Shown one piece after another: positions 11,078-23,488 of a stretch of DNA of 64,000 nt (its first letter is position 1; each line of letters opens with the position of its first letter). The stretch is from Knufia peltigerae. Its lineage: Eukaryota; Ascomycota; Eurotiomycetes; Chaetothyriales; Trichomeriaceae. The notes under the pieces are model-generated. The model saw only the letters and a list, made by a program, of their open reading frames with translations, did no database searches and was not told the DNA's origin. The position numbers were made by a program, and so were the translations under genes. The stretch is from contig JAPDRN010000041.1 in assembly GCA_030247855.1 (NCBI GenBank), positions 1 to 64,000 of the forward strand, written 5' to 3'.

Positions 11078-14000
11078 TGTGTGCCTGCGACCGTGGATCC
11101 GACCGATGATAAGGTGATGAGGTAGGTAAGGGATGCCGACAAGTCTGCAGACCCGTTGTCGTGAACTCTTGACCCTTGATCTCCCTAAACCTTGGACTGA
11201 CCTGACCAGACTGACCCGCTCTAGGGTGGTTGTACTGTAATAAAATCGCCGACATCCGTTACACAAGGTCGTCAGGCTGGGTTTCCTGGCCATGATCCCC
11301 CCTGCATAACTGATCTACCTTTCTCCGTACCTACAGTACAAGGTGGAAAAAGTTGAAACGTACCTAACAACAAAATTCAGACCCCATTCCATTCTGGGAG
11401 GGAGTATGTGTGTCGGCGGGAACAAACATGGATCATGGAACCATGGAACACGATTTCGACCGCGCCGTGCAGGTTCAAAACGCGCGATTCCATTCATTGT
11501 ACTTGCCAAGACAAAAAAAGCAATCTGTACTGTACAAGTAACAAACCCTCCAGTGGGATAGAAGTGGTTTGGGAGATCTATTTTCAGGTTCGGTAGTGTT
11601 GGCTTTGTTTTTGTTATCCACCAACGTCGTCGAAAACGCCGGTTCCACTAATCTATACTCCCGAAATGCTGTCCGCTCCATTTCTCACGAAACTCCTTGA
11701 TCTGCCTTGCTACAAAGTTACTCCGTGGGACCAAGTCCGGCCGGGACGTAACTTGTAATAGTGTTGTACTTCGTACTCCCGTCGAAAATAAATTAGGGGG
11801 TCTGTTTAACTTGACGGCAGAGCCATAAAAAGATCATCGTACCTTTCGAAATGCGGCTCCACCAGAACCCGTTCAGATTGACGAAAAGGATACTCCGTAC
11901 TCCGTACACATCCCCCTGTTTTTTTGTTGTTGTTGATCTCTCTCCCCATAAGACCCTGGCCCTGGGAACTTTGAATTGTTTGATCTCCAGGGGTCCTGCC
12001 GGGACATTCAAAGGGCAACTATACGGAGTACCAGGACTCGAAGTCGTAGACATTGCCGTTTGACGCGCCAGTAGTGTCTCATTGGGTCTCCCGTCCGATC
12101 ATCATGTTGGGGGGTTGACAGTTTCACCATGTCACCAAGATTATACAATATTATTGCGAATGGGACCCTTTCAATGTGACATGGGACGGCATTTTTTTTT
12201 TCATTATTGCGCAATCGGCGAAATTGTGATCATTGTACGGAGTACTCAGTACTCGGTACGTCAACCACGTAATAACGTCATAAGGGTCAAGTACTCCGTA
12301 CCTTCGGATATCAATCGTCGTTGATGCGCGCAACAATAATGACAATCATTCGCGAAACCAGCTGAAAAGGACGGGCAATCACAATTTGATAGGTTTCCCC
12401 CAAATATATTCCAGGCAAGGGGGTGTAAAGCATCATAAAAACATCAATGACTGTATTTTCCCGCAAAAAGGGGCCTTGAAGCTTCGGTTCGTCTGAAATT
12501 CTGGTTCCGAACACGAAGCTCGGTTGTTACTTTGTAGTACGAGTGCTAAACGATGGGTACAAAGAGTGTTTCTATTATCACCGACGGCAACTACCCATAC
12601 TCAGAAGGATCAGACGGAGACCCAAGGCAGACACCCAAGTTCTGGGCTCATCCCCCGAGGTGTTTCGGTGTCGGGCGGGAAGGGCGGAATGATAGTTACC
12701 TACCTATACCTATTGTAGGTACTTCCGTACTGTAGGGGGAGTAGATGAGCCTTGGCTTTGGCTCTTCCCGACAGTGTGGATTCCACAAAAAAAAAGAAAA
12801 GCACGTGGGGACCCTTTTCTGCTCGCCAGGAGATATTATTGTATCATCAATCACATTTACTCCGTAAATGAAACGACACCTTTCAATCTTAAAGGACAGG
12901 GATCGTCGTACTACTGTACAAGTAGCGAACCCACGTCGTCATCGTCAGATCAGATCAGCTGGTGATGGGTGATGATTATTGCTGCAGTTATCAGCCCGTG
13001 ATATGATTGCTGTTACGATACAGGAGTATGATTAGTCGTCCATCGCAACCCAGGGTCCCGACATTAATTATCGTGATCAAGGGGGGGGAAGAAACGAAAA
13101 AGTCGTGGACATCTCCATGCTACGGACAAAGTCATTAACAGTACTCCGTAGATGGTCACCTGGTCATCTCATGTCTCGGGTGGAATGGGACTGGGATTGG
13201 GATTTGGGATTTAAGCAGGGGGTTGATGAGTCGTAACAAGTACCATCCCACGGCGCTTACTCTCTATGGAACCAAAGGGGGCTAACAATTCGCTTGCCAG
13301 CGCAGACGGACAATCAGCAGGGGGCTCTTCTTCGGCGCGTTCAGGTTCAGGTTCAGGTATGTTGTGCAGGAAAACCAGGATTCGTTCATCCCTAGACCAG
13401 ATTGTTATTCGCCAGACCAGGAAAAAAAGACGACCCCCAAAATTCACCTCGTGACCGCCTTCACCTTTTTGCGCAAATTCAGGAGGAAGGAAAGAAAGAT
13501 TATTGACTGGCCCCCTGGCGAATAACATACCTACCGTAGGTAACAATGCGCCGGAGTCAGCAGGGAGTCAAATCACTGGATCAAACCGATGAGCGGTGTG
13601 ATGGCACGGGAAATGTAGACACAACTCCTTATTGGTAACCCGGGGCATTTCTTGTTTCCCTCGAATAAGGCGGTACAGACAGGGTCATATTTTCGCAACT
13701 CTGTCCCAGACAAACGGGGGCAAATCACCAAAGACTTAAGAAAAGCCAATACTCTTCCCTCGCAGCGAGATTCGCACGAAACACAACTGGTAGCTAGCTC
13801 GTATTATTATTGCCAAAGTTTCCCTCCATGTTCACGCAACTTTGGCCTCTTGGGATGTTATCGTGTCGGGCCAATAAAGATCCTTATCCCACTCAGGGCC
13901 ACGTCAGAAACGGCCCCCCGGGCTACCGAAGGGGGGGGGAGGGCGCGTGCAGCGATGGGTTGCATAAAAAACGAAATGAGGTGCATGGACTTAAATAAAT

Positions 14001-17000
14001 CCGGGGTGCATCTTGGCCTTCACTGGTCTCCCTGACACTCTTGGTGTACTACCGCCTCACATTGGCCGAGGATCCTGTCAAGCGATGCACCAACGACGTC
14101 AACACATCTCCACCACCGATCCGGTTATCGTTCATGGCGCCGGTTGACTCCTGAAACAGGTACGCTAACTCTTCGAGAAAGATCCCAGCGGCCCGCTCAT
14201 TGTGCTCTTTTGTGTCCTTGACAACAGTGTCCCTTTTCCTTGCGGGGAAAAGGTTCGCGCAGCGGTCGTCAGGGAGAGTAAATTGGGCCCGCGAGATAGG
14301 AAGGGATAGGAAGTCGAGACGGATACCGATACCTCAAGTGGTACTCGTAGAGACACGCTCCGTATCATTGTACGAGTACTGGTCCATGTCGTGGGAAGCG
14401 CGGCACACGACGGCAAGGAAAGTGGATGAGCAATAGACAGACCTTGCGGTTCGCACAGCCGACGGGTGAAGGAATTTTATCCTAGTCGTACTTCTACCAG
14501 TTACAGTATTGTACAAGTAACTAACCGGAGAAGCGGGCTTGGAACTCGTTCGAGTAACCCAAAACTTGGTCTTTGTCCGGTCGAAGGGTGGGTGGGTGGT
14601 ATGTACTCGTAGAGGGGAGCGGGTGGGAAAGAGTGCCGGACACGGGAGTTGAGGAGCAGTCAGCGCGAACGCAGCTGTCAAGAGGTGCCAAGTTCACGAA
14701 GGGGGGCGTCGCTATGCACGGATGGGCTCGGGTGTTCCTGAGGATGAAAGTCCAGCTGTGCCACCTTGACAGCGAGGCCGAGCAAAGGAGGGGACCGGGA
14801 TTTGGGTCCAGCAGAATGGATCCAATTGTCGATACCAAATATTACCAGTCATTTCAGTCTCCGGACGAGCGTTGGACCATGCTCCAATGTGACGTCAAGG
14901 GGATGGACTTGATGCGAGTCCGAAGTCTGGGGGGAAAAAGACGATGGTCTGACTGTGTGTATTCTTTACTGTATCGTGTATATCGAGACCTCCATTCCCT
15001 CTTTTGACGGTGCTGCACGCGACTCCATCAGTAGAACTGGCATGTCCTCGATTGCCCCTACGACCTTCCTCCTTCATGGCATCATGGTAGGACGGAATTG
15101 CAATGTCGACGGAGGTTGCCTTGTTGGTCAGCGATGGCGTGGGGTTTCTGGAGGTTGGTGTCTGTCATGCAGCTCGTAGCATTGGATAAAACGATGGCCA
15201 CGTATGCCGCGGTCGTGGAGTTGATATGCCATGCTTCTGCACCTCATCGCCACCGCTACCGCTCTACGAAGCGAATAGACGATTTGGATTAGATGCAGGC
15301 CGACGAAAGCATCAAGGTCAGGGTGCAGCTGGACGGCACGATGCGCGCGAAAGGCAGGCCGCAGATAATCTGCAAACTGGGTGTTCGTGTCTGCAAGTGA
15401 TATGTGAAAGATGACCGTCAGCAGACTCACTATCGACAGTTTTCGGCACGGTGCAGCAACCACGGGTCACTGCCGAGGAAGAGGGTTTGAAGCTATTGTT
15501 GAAGATTGTTTGCGATTGACCATTTCTGGCCTGGTTTGACGGTGAGAAATGAGATATGTGCACTTCACCGACAGCGAAGCGTTTATGCCGTCAGCTGAAG
15601 TGGTTGGCCGCATATCGCCTGGAATTTGGGCGTAGACTGGAGTTCTGTCGGTGACAATCATACTCTGTACCTAGTCATGCGCCAGATTGCGTCTTTGATA
15701 GTGGCGTCAGACGCATTCCAACAGGCTGGTTCAAGTGGTTCTAGAAGCCAGAGATTACGAGTCATCTGCGATACAATGCTGTTCGTAACAGCCGTGACGG
15801 TCAGATGAGAATAGATTACAAGTCGGTTTCAGGGCGCTATGCACGTTGGCAAGGAAACTACTGCATGGAGTAGCTAGGGAGGGATTCGAGGAGATGTGGG
15901 CGGGAGGCGAGAGTAAACGAGAGGGTGAACTGACCAGGGAGACCTTGTAGCGAGTAGGACCCTAGAAAACTGTAGAAAAGGAACATGGGGAAATAAGGGC
16001 AGTAAGAAGTACTGAACGAGGCGGAAGAACGGCACCCATCACTTCAATCAAGGTCATCCTGGTGTCAAAGACGGGAAAAGGTCTGGCTCGTTGAAGGGTT
16101 GAAACGCCCCTTGTTGGGATATGCCCTTGTAAGATATTCTCTACGAGTACCAGATAATTGCACATATCTTTTCGTTGAAGAGAAGGGGACAAAGAATGAA
16201 GTATTATTGAGCTGGATCGATTGAACATTGTTGGCCCATGTCGGAGCTCTGATTATAGGGGACGTTGTATTGTAGTCGGTACTGCGCTCTAATGACTCTT
16301 TAAGCTCCAGAAGAAAAAAGTGTCGAGTCTGACCTGTGACCAGGAAATCCCTGTTACAAGAATATTCCATCTTTGACCCTTTTCATTTCCACCTCGATAC
16401 CGAGTACTCGTAATCGTACTTGTACGCATCCAGTTATTGTTAAGTCGTAATGATACGAGTACGACTCACTTTCCCCCCAAGGCGTTTTTTCTCGCAACAT
16501 CGACCCTCTACTCGTATGAGTATTTGCCCATCAGTCCAAAATTTCCGGACACAACTGGGTACTTTGTCTGGTTTCCCGTCCTTGTTTTCACTGGGTCCTA
16601 GATACTCCCTACTGGTATTGGTACTTTGGAAAATGACTCCATAGCACTCACTGTACTGTACGGAGTAACCTCGTCAGTCACCCGCTTCTCAGCACTTTTC
16701 TTTTCTCCTCGTCACCAAAAATAAAATAAAAAATACCCAGGTACCTTACGAAAAAACAGGGCCACGTCAATCAACAAAAACCTCCCAACTTCCTCGATAC
16801 AGAAAAGATCCTCTCTGCCTTCAGCTTCCTCGAAACCCTCTCTCTACATACGACCCCTACGTGTTGGGCCTAACAAACATACCATTTTGACATTCTGACA
16901 TCTGTCCGATTTCTGCTGTCTGTGCCCTGAAATCCTGAATAATACAAGTACCCTGCCAGCGAACGAACGAGCACTGTAAAAGCAACAATACGAAGTACCC

Positions 17001-17754
17001 CAGTTCGCCGCCCAACATTGACGACCCAGTCTTTTCCTCTCTCTCCCGCCAAATAGTCATCAATCAACCCTCGTCCTACTCCGTATTTGTACGACACTAT
17101 TTTTCCCTCGTCCGCCGCTGCCACTCAACCACCACGCACTTTTTTTCCCACACTCTCGCATACATCTGCATACTACTGCATCGCGCCATCCAGTCATTCC
17201 CTGGTCGCTCGAACGTACCATCCCTCGAATCGCTCACTTGTGCTGCGCACCACTCCCCGACAACTCATCTGAATATCCTTTCTGAGCGGACAGCTGGATT
17301 GCTTCTGACTCGTCCATTCCTTTGTCCGATCAACCCCCCTGCGAACGTCCACCCTCCCCAACCTATACAAAATCACACATAGCCCGCTTCTTCGACTCGA
17401 GGCTCTGCAACCGCACCAGGTCGGTCGCCTGTCGTCTGACTGCATCCCAGTCCAAAGTCTGCCACCGCCTCCCTTTCAGCCCGTCTGCATCCTCGACTCC
17501 GACCCGAGCCTCGATCTGCAAGGCCAGCGCCTTACGCACCCCGTCATTTCGAGTCCGCCTAGAGCCCACGCGTTGTACTTCCTCCTCCAGACGGGCCCTC
17601 CCTGCATTGCAGCTGCACCAGCACCGATCCGATCCTTTGCGATATCAGGCGACGCTCCTGGCCATAAAACATGGCCGGTATCCGAGCCTGATGGACCGCC
17701 CTGGTTCCCTCTCCTCTACACGACCGCTTCTTGTCTTCTCCCTACAAGACCACT

Positions 17755-17829
17755 ATGAAGTCGTCAAAGGACCATATACAGAGCTGGACTCATTCTGACC
17801 ATTCTGACCATTCTCAAACCTTTTCTTGA
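17755..17829 (+). other. Possible upstream ORF in the phospholipase C leader
   Basis: An ATG-initiated frame of 24 codons ends 43 nt before the phospholipase C start. It contains a tandem triplication of CATTCTGAC giving HSDHSDHS. If the transcript starts upstream of 17755 this would be a translated uORF that could lower phospholipase expression. Neither transcript start nor conservation can be judged here. Confidence 0.25.
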
Positions 17830-17871
17830 TCGTTCTCTATTGTTCTTGGACAGACCCGAGGCCCGTCCACC

Positions 17872-20800
17872 ATGATCTCTGCATCACCATCGCCTGCTCT
17901 CAGGCCCTTGCGGAGCCGGGAAAGCTCCCCTTCGCCTCGTCCGCGCCCAATGGCTCACATGTCTGCCTTCCAGCGCGTCAACACCTCCCTACCACACCAG
18001 GTGCTGTCAGTGACCCCTGCTTCCGCCAACAGCACCTCTTCTATCGCCCCGAGTCCCCATATCTCTTCTCTTCAGTCATCCCCGCTGGTCTCTCAAACAC
18101 ACTACCACCACCTAGGGACACCGGGACCTCTTGAGCTCCCCGAGTCCCTAGTCTCTGCTGCTCATGCCTCGCCTCCGCAGCGAGATCCGTCTGTGAGCCT
18201 CAAGTCAGTGGGTCTCATGCGCAAGTTGTCCCAGAGCGCAAAGGATGGCGTTTCCTCCACCCGGCAAATTCTACGGAGGAAAACGTCGTCGAACCAAAAT
18301 CGCCGGGACGAAAGCACCGGACCTATCGCTCGCCGAAGGAGTGACAGCAAGAATGCACTGCCTAGTGGTGGCGGTAGCAGCAGCATTGAGTCACCTTCTT
18401 TCGATACCTTGCCCATGGATATCCATCCCGGTCTGGGTCTTTTCGACACCATGAGCATATCCAGCGAGCCAGTAACTCTCCTCGATACCAGCCCAGAAGG
18501 CCAGGCCCCCTGCGTGCCTGAACGTCTCGTGGGAGGCTGCCTCTTGACCAAGATCACCCGGAATAAAAAGCAGGAGAAATTATTCTTCCTCGATGTCGAG
18601 GGTTCGAGGGTCTCTTGGAAAGGAGCAGTCACCATGAAGGTCTTCCACATCGACAATATAAAGAGCATCCGAAGTGGTGAAGAAGCTGCCAGCTATCAAC
18701 AGGAGCTACGAGGTGAAGCTGTTGACCCAGAGCTCTGCTTCACCATCAACTATGCGGCATCGGATTCCTCAAAGCAGGTCAAGACCTTGCATCTTGTTGC
18801 TCATACACCTGCCGACCTCAAGCTGTGGGTCGACACCCTCGAGAGCTTGGCCAAACACCGCGAGGAGCTGATGACTGTCCGCTCTTCAGAGCGCGAATCG
18901 GTCATGAGGGCTCACTGGGAGAGCGAGATGGCAAAACGTCCCGACACTAAGATTGACGGTCTTGACTTGCCTGCCATCCGGTCTCTCTGCCGTAAACTAC
19001 ATATTCACGCCCCTGAAAAAGAACTGGAACACCATTTCAACTCCGCGGACATTGACAAGTCGAGGCGCCTAACGTACGAGCAGTTCAAAGAGTTTCTGAA
19101 ACGCTTGCGCGAGAGAAGCGACATCAAGAAGATCTTCAACGATCTCAAGGATGACCACGCCGCCGGCGTAAGCCGGTCGAAGTTCGTTTCGTTTCTTGAA
19201 GACGTTCAAGGAATGAGCCTCAGTGACCTATCTGAACCAGCTGCCTGGGAACAGAAGATGAATGATCTGGTTGCCTCTTCGTTCCCAAACCGTCCAGACC
19301 TTCGTGAGCGAGATCTCATTGATGCCAATGCCTTTGCTACCTTTCTCATGTCCAAAGACTGTCATGTCTACTCGAGGCCTGAGGAATCAGTACCCATCTT
19401 TGATCGACCACTGAACGAGTACTTCATCTCATCTTCTCACAACACCTATCTTACAGGCTGGCAAGTCAACGGTACGTCTTCGGCAGAAGCTTACATCACG
19501 GCGCTGCGCCATGGGTGCCGCTGTGTCGAGATCGACTGCTGGAACGGCCAAGATGGTAACCCGAGAGTTACACACGGTCGAACTCGCACGACCTCGGTGC
19601 TTTTCTCTGACTGCATCAATGCTATTCAGAGATGTGCTTTTGACGTTACCCCCTACCCGGTCATCATCTCGCTTGAGGTCCACTGTGATAGTGAGCAGCA
19701 GGCTAAGATGGTCGATATTATGAGCTCCGTCTTCGGCGACCGGTTACTTGCTCATCCATTGCCCGGATTTGCGGCGAAACTGCCATCGCCTGAGCAACTG
19801 AAATACAAATTCTTGATCAAGGTCAAATCTACCGAGCTACACGCTGATCTCGAAGCTTCGCGTCGGTCTGCAACTCTCAGCCGCACTCGAAGTGCCAGCT
19901 CCCCTAACCGCCATGGCCCTACTAATGGCTTTGTTCCGGGTCTGTCAACAGTGTCAAGTCCTTCTATGATAACGCCACCAGAAACCATTTACTCCCCGAC
20001 TGATCGATCAGTAACGGCGACTAGTGCGAGCAGCGCTGACGAAGAAAGTGATGTCGCTCTTACATCTTCCTCGCTCGCAGCAGACAATGCCAAACGCACT
20101 CCCAAGTCGAGCAAGGTTGGTCCACTCCTGTCCGCCCTTGGTGTATATATGAAAGGCTATACTCTCCGTGAGGCTCGAGATCTCGGTTTCCAACAGTACA
20201 ACCACATTTTCTCACTAAGCGAAAATCGTGCCATGGAACTCTGCCATGCTCCAGAAGACAAAGCCAGGTTCGAGGACCACAATCTGGAGTACTTGTGCCG
20301 TGTTTATCCCAAGAACCTTCGCTTTCAATCATCGAACTTTGATCCCAACACATTCTGGCGAAGAGGTGTGCAAATGGTTGCCCTTAATTGGCAAACGTTC
20401 GATGCGCATATGCAAATGAACCAAGCCATGTTCGCCGCTGGAACGGATGCCTATGGCTATGTGCTCAAACCAGAATACCTTCGCAAACCTCGGACAAAGC
20501 ATGGCGACTTTGAACATCGTGTCAAACTCCCACGGTACAAGATGAAATTCTCGGTTCAGATTGTATCAGCTCAGCAGCTACCTCGACCGCCAAACATGAG
20601 CAGAGAAACTCCCTTGAACCCCTTCATCGAGGTACAGATGTTCAGCGCCGAAGACAGAGCTCGTGGGATTGCCAATGGCACTGGTGGCAAAGAGACCTAC
20701 TCGAACGGCTACCATGGAATTGGTTCGCCATACCGTCGTCAGACACAAATCTGTTTTGGAAATGGTTTCAATCCCCAATTTGGCGATAGCATCGAACTGT

Positions 20801-21207
20801 CCCTGGAAACCAAGTACCCCGAACTCGTGTTTGTTCGCTTCATCGTCTATAATTCCGACGATGGCAGGCACAATGGCAAGGGCATCAGACAGCTCGCCGC
20901 CTTTACAGCCAAACTCGACAGCATTCAAAAGGGTTACAGACACTTGCCTCTGTACAATGGCCACGGCGAGGAGTTCATCTTCTCCACGTTGTTCTGCAAG
21001 GTGGTCAAACAAGAATCCAAGCTCATGCCGTGGTCGCTCCAAGATGTGAGCGAACGACCACCCAGGGCCAATGTCTTCCGAGGCATACTCTCTCGAGGCC
21101 TCTCTGGGGACCGTGGCAGATCCCGAGCTTCCAGTATCGAGGATCAACGTACCTCCCGTCAAGCCAAGCTGAACCGGGAGATTGAAGAAACCGTCGCTAG
21201 ACGATGA
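17872..21207 (+). CDS. plc1: Phosphoinositide-specific phospholipase C
   Basis: A single-exon protein of 1111 residues that hydrolyses PIP2 to diacylglycerol and inositol trisphosphate. Domain order is that of a delta-type fungal Plc1: a serine-rich N-terminal extension (1-220), a PH domain (~223-327; CLLTKITRNKKQEKLFFLD), EF-hand-like region (~367-477; one loop DIDKSRRLTYEQF), the catalytic X box (~516-665), a low-complexity X-Y linker (~670-745), the Y box (~750-865) and a C2 domain (~887-1035). Catalytic histidines are visible as His523 in SSHNTYLT and His568 in VTHGRTRTT; Glu and Asp of VEIDCWNG bind calcium. The protein is expected at the plasma membrane in calcium and osmotic signalling. 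The start at 17872 gives the full extension; the next Met (residue 27) is an alternative. It sits downstream of the 8.8 kb gene-free region. Confidence 0.95.
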   Translation: MISASPSPALRPLRSRESSPSPRPRPMAHMSAFQRVNTSLPHQVLSVTPASANSTSSIAPSPHISSLQSSPLVSQTHYHHLGTPGPLELPESLVSAAHASPPQRDPSVSLKSVGLMRKLSQSAKDGVSSTRQILRRKTSSNQNRRDESTGPIARRRSDSKNALPSGGGSSSIESPSFDTLPMDIHPGLGLFDTMSISSEPVTLLDTSPEGQAPCVPERLVGGCLLTKITRNKKQEKLFFLDVEGSRVSWKGAVTMKVFHIDNIKSIRSGEEAASYQQELRGEAVDPELCFTINYAASDSSKQVKTLHLVAHTPADLKLWVDTLESLAKHREELMTVRSSERESVMRAHWESEMAKRPDTKIDGLDLPAIRSLCRKLHIHAPEKELEHHFNSADIDKSRRLTYEQFKEFLKRLRERSDIKKIFNDLKDDHAAGVSRSKFVSFLEDVQGMSLSDLSEPAAWEQKMNDLVASSFPNRPDLRERDLIDANAFATFLMSKDCHVYSRPEESVPIFDRPLNEYFISSSHNTYLTGWQVNGTSSAEAYITALRHGCRCVEIDCWNGQDGNPRVTHGRTRTTSVLFSDCINAIQRCAFDVTPYPVIISLEVHCDSEQQAKMVDIMSSVFGDRLLAHPLPGFAAKLPSPEQLKYKFLIKVKSTELHADLEASRRSATLSRTRSASSPNRHGPTNGFVPGLSTVSSPSMITPPETIYSPTDRSVTATSASSADEESDVALTSSSLAADNAKRTPKSSKVGPLLSALGVYMKGYTLREARDLGFQQYNHIFSLSENRAMELCHAPEDKARFEDHNLEYLCRVYPKNLRFQSSNFDPNTFWRRGVQMVALNWQTFDAHMQMNQAMFAAGTDAYGYVLKPEYLRKPRTKHGDFEHRVKLPRYKMKFSVQIVSAQQLPRPPNMSRETPLNPFIEVQMFSAEDRARGIANGTGGKETYSNGYHGIGSPYRRQTQICFGNGFNPQFGDSIELSLETKYPELVFVRFIVYNSDDGRHNGKGIRQLAAFTAKLDSIQKGYRHLPLYNGHGEEFIFSTLFCKVVKQESKLMPWSLQDVSERPPRANVFRGILSRGLSGDRGRSRASSIEDQRTSRQAKLNREIEETVARR

Positions 21208-22180
21208 GATTGCATACGCACTAATGCACCGGCATTAATTGTATCAACGCAGGGCGCGGGAATTTGATATTCGAAAGAGATACCCAAAAGCATATATGAC
21301 CGTGACGACATTGATTAGATTCACCCCGTCTGGCAACGGACATGATTTCTTGTGTTAACAGTCTTTATTTTTTGTATTTGGAGGTCAAAGGAGCTGGACG
21401 GGTGTTGATTACTGTTACCTTATCCTACCACCTATTTTCTATGTACCATATCTATATAGACCTTGAGGGCTATTTCTTTCTCTCTGTTGGAATATGATGT
21501 TCATTTTGTCACAATTTATTTCTTTGATGACGGGGTCGACTTGGGTATAACATTGACTGGAGACGTACATGGGAATATCTGTTGATCTTTGATACTTGGT
21601 AGTTTTTGCAAACATCAGGTCTACATCTGATTGGAAACAAGAATCGAGCTGCATGCCCCCAGAATCAATAGAATGCTCTTGGTGCTGACTTTGCAGTTGA
21701 TCTTATCCAGTCCAGTCGAGTCCTTCACCGACTAAACTGCTATTCTGCAGTAGTGACTTATGCACATAATGTCCGAGGTCTGACAACGGCCTTTCCAGCC
21801 ATCACCACAAAACTCACTCTGTATTGCACAATATGAACGGCATTGACAGCCCGTCATTCTATCCCAGACAAAGTTCACCGGAGGCTCAGCCGCTCGACTC
21901 TGCAGCATCGACCACTGCAGAGACCGCATTTTGTGCTGGCAATCCTCCCACTCCACTACAAGAGACTTGTCTATGTTCGATCTCTATCCTGAGACCTCTT
22001 AGGTCTCTTTTACCAGTGGCAGTGTCTGCGTCGTTTTCTCTGTGCCTCCCTCGGATCAAAATGCTGCTGCAACAGTTCTGCTAACACTGGAGAAAACCCG
22101 CGCCCTCCGTGGTCTCAGCCCCAAGGGATCTTTGATTCGGCAAGACTTTTCAAGTCTCTCCATCACTCGGAGGGAGCAGG
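21208..22180. other. Intergenic region
   Basis: About 1 kb, no gene seen. The first part should be the 3' UTR of the phospholipase C gene; T-rich tracts occur at 21360-21480. The part before 22181 is the promoter of the membrane-protein gene. Confidence 0.4.
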
Positions 22181-23488
22181 ATGAGGTTCATTCAATCTTT
22201 TAAAAACCAAAACAACTCATTCCAGCTTGACATCGTCGGTATGTAGCATCTACCTGAGATGTACCTGAGATCCAATTTGCTGACCCGATTCGCTCTCCAG
22301 GTTTCCTTGCTATCCTTGGAGAAGGTTCCGTCGAGACTGTTGCTCAAGTCGTGACCTTGAGTTATCTGATATACCTCCCTCGACTCCTGCCTGCGCCTCA
22401 GATCTTTATCAGACCCTCGAGACCGGAGAAGCTCGAGACGACCTCGGGAGCAAAAGTCATTGGGGTTCATTCGGGCAACACTGGCGAAGATATACACCAT
22501 GTGGCCCATGCGTTACACCGTGGAGACAAGCTTGCCCCGAACACCGTGACATGTGTGAGGGTGAGAGAAAATGACCGGCCTCGACCGTCCATCAAGCGTT
22601 TTGGGCCGTTGGCCATACTGGCCTTTATAGGCTTCGTCATGAGTGCAGGATTACTGGGCTTGTCTATATACTATCAGGATGGGTAGGATGGGCCGATTGC
22701 GCGCGGACTTGGAACACCTGCTGACGTGGACTAGGATGTCGTTGTTGGCTACTGTCCTGTTATCCTCACTGAGCAGTGTCACCGGTGCAGCTAACAAATG
22801 GTCACCCACCCCGAACGACCCAAAGCCGGACCCTCACTCTCCGCCCGGCGACGTGGTGATCAAGTACCCTCAGGGGGCGTTTATTGTGGTGAGCTGTGAG
22901 GAAAGGACGGCACGATATCTGTATTTCAACCCCAGCGAGCGATGCATCTATGCCGTGGAGGGCACAGCCATCTACCGAGGACTGTCTCTAGTCTCGACCC
23001 TGTTGCTGATGGGTGGTGTCATCTCACTGGCCAACGCCAGGATCGAGACCCAGACGGCATTTGCCGGAGCGTACATGCTCATCAACATCTTCTACTGGAT
23101 CGGCGCCGCTCTGCCTCCTGCCCAACATTGGGACCTCTCTCGGCTGGAGGTTGAACACATCGAGGTCCATGGCGGTACACCACCGCGCACGGCGAAGATC
23201 GACAACTATTCTCCCACGTACACTGAAGCCTTGTGGAAGGCGATCGCGGTTACAGGCACGAGTAACTGGGTCAAGGAGGCTGGGTGGGCTCCCAGAACTC
23301 CGGCATGGAACGACTGGCTGAACGAAGCAGAAGAAGCCGCACTGGGTGAGCCTCTGAAGTCGAGTACGAAGACGGTCAATGAAAAGGTGGTCGAGGTCTG
23401 GACGATTCGCAATTGGGATAGCCGGAGTGCTCTCTCGACGTTGCTCCGTACCACGACAGATAAAATAGGACCACGGTCGCCCAAGTGA
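22181..23488 (+). CDS. Fungal multi-span membrane protein, unknown function
   Basis: Three exons, 22181-22238, 22301-22682 and 22735-23488, give 397 residues. Intron 1 (62 nt; GTATGT, CTGAC, CCAG) and intron 2 (52 nt; GTAGGA, CTGAC, CTAG) keep the frame at both junctions, and the joined protein is continuous and hydrophobic where expected. Probable membrane helices: near residues 20-45 (VAQVVTLSYLIYLPRL), ~122-146 (FGPLAILAFIGFVMSAGLLGL), ~150-165 (MSLLATVLLSSLSS), then two close to each other in the third exon (GLSLVSTLLLMGGVISLANA and FAGAYMLINIFYWIGAAL). The segment after the last helix is hydrophilic. This layout, with the ANARIETQTAFAGAYM stretch, is familiar from uncharacterised Pezizomycotina membrane proteins; no reaction can be assigned. 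Confidence 0.75.

Larger units (their letters stand above)
9033..17871. other. Long gene-free region (8.8 kb)
   Basis: Neither strand shows an ORF with codon bias, recognisable domains or spliceable exons. The stretch contains CT and TG microsatellites, CAT runs, poly-G runs and many palindromic motifs such as TAGGTACCTA (9297-9360) and TACTCCGTA. The last ~1.1 kb (16,700-17,871) is pyrimidine-rich and likely holds promoter and leader of the phospholipase C gene. A long non-coding transcript is possible but nothing in the sequence proves it. Confidence 0.5.

Noticed and set aside
15128..15463. 111-codon minus-strand frame with a hydrophobic N-terminus in the gene-free region
   Set aside because: The start looks faintly like a signal peptide, but the remainder lacks any pattern, and no exon join extends it.
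17322..17798. 158-codon plus-strand frame upstream of phospholipase C
   Set aside because: It begins with TTG rather than ATG and is Ser/Arg/Pro-rich leader sequence; kept only as leader.
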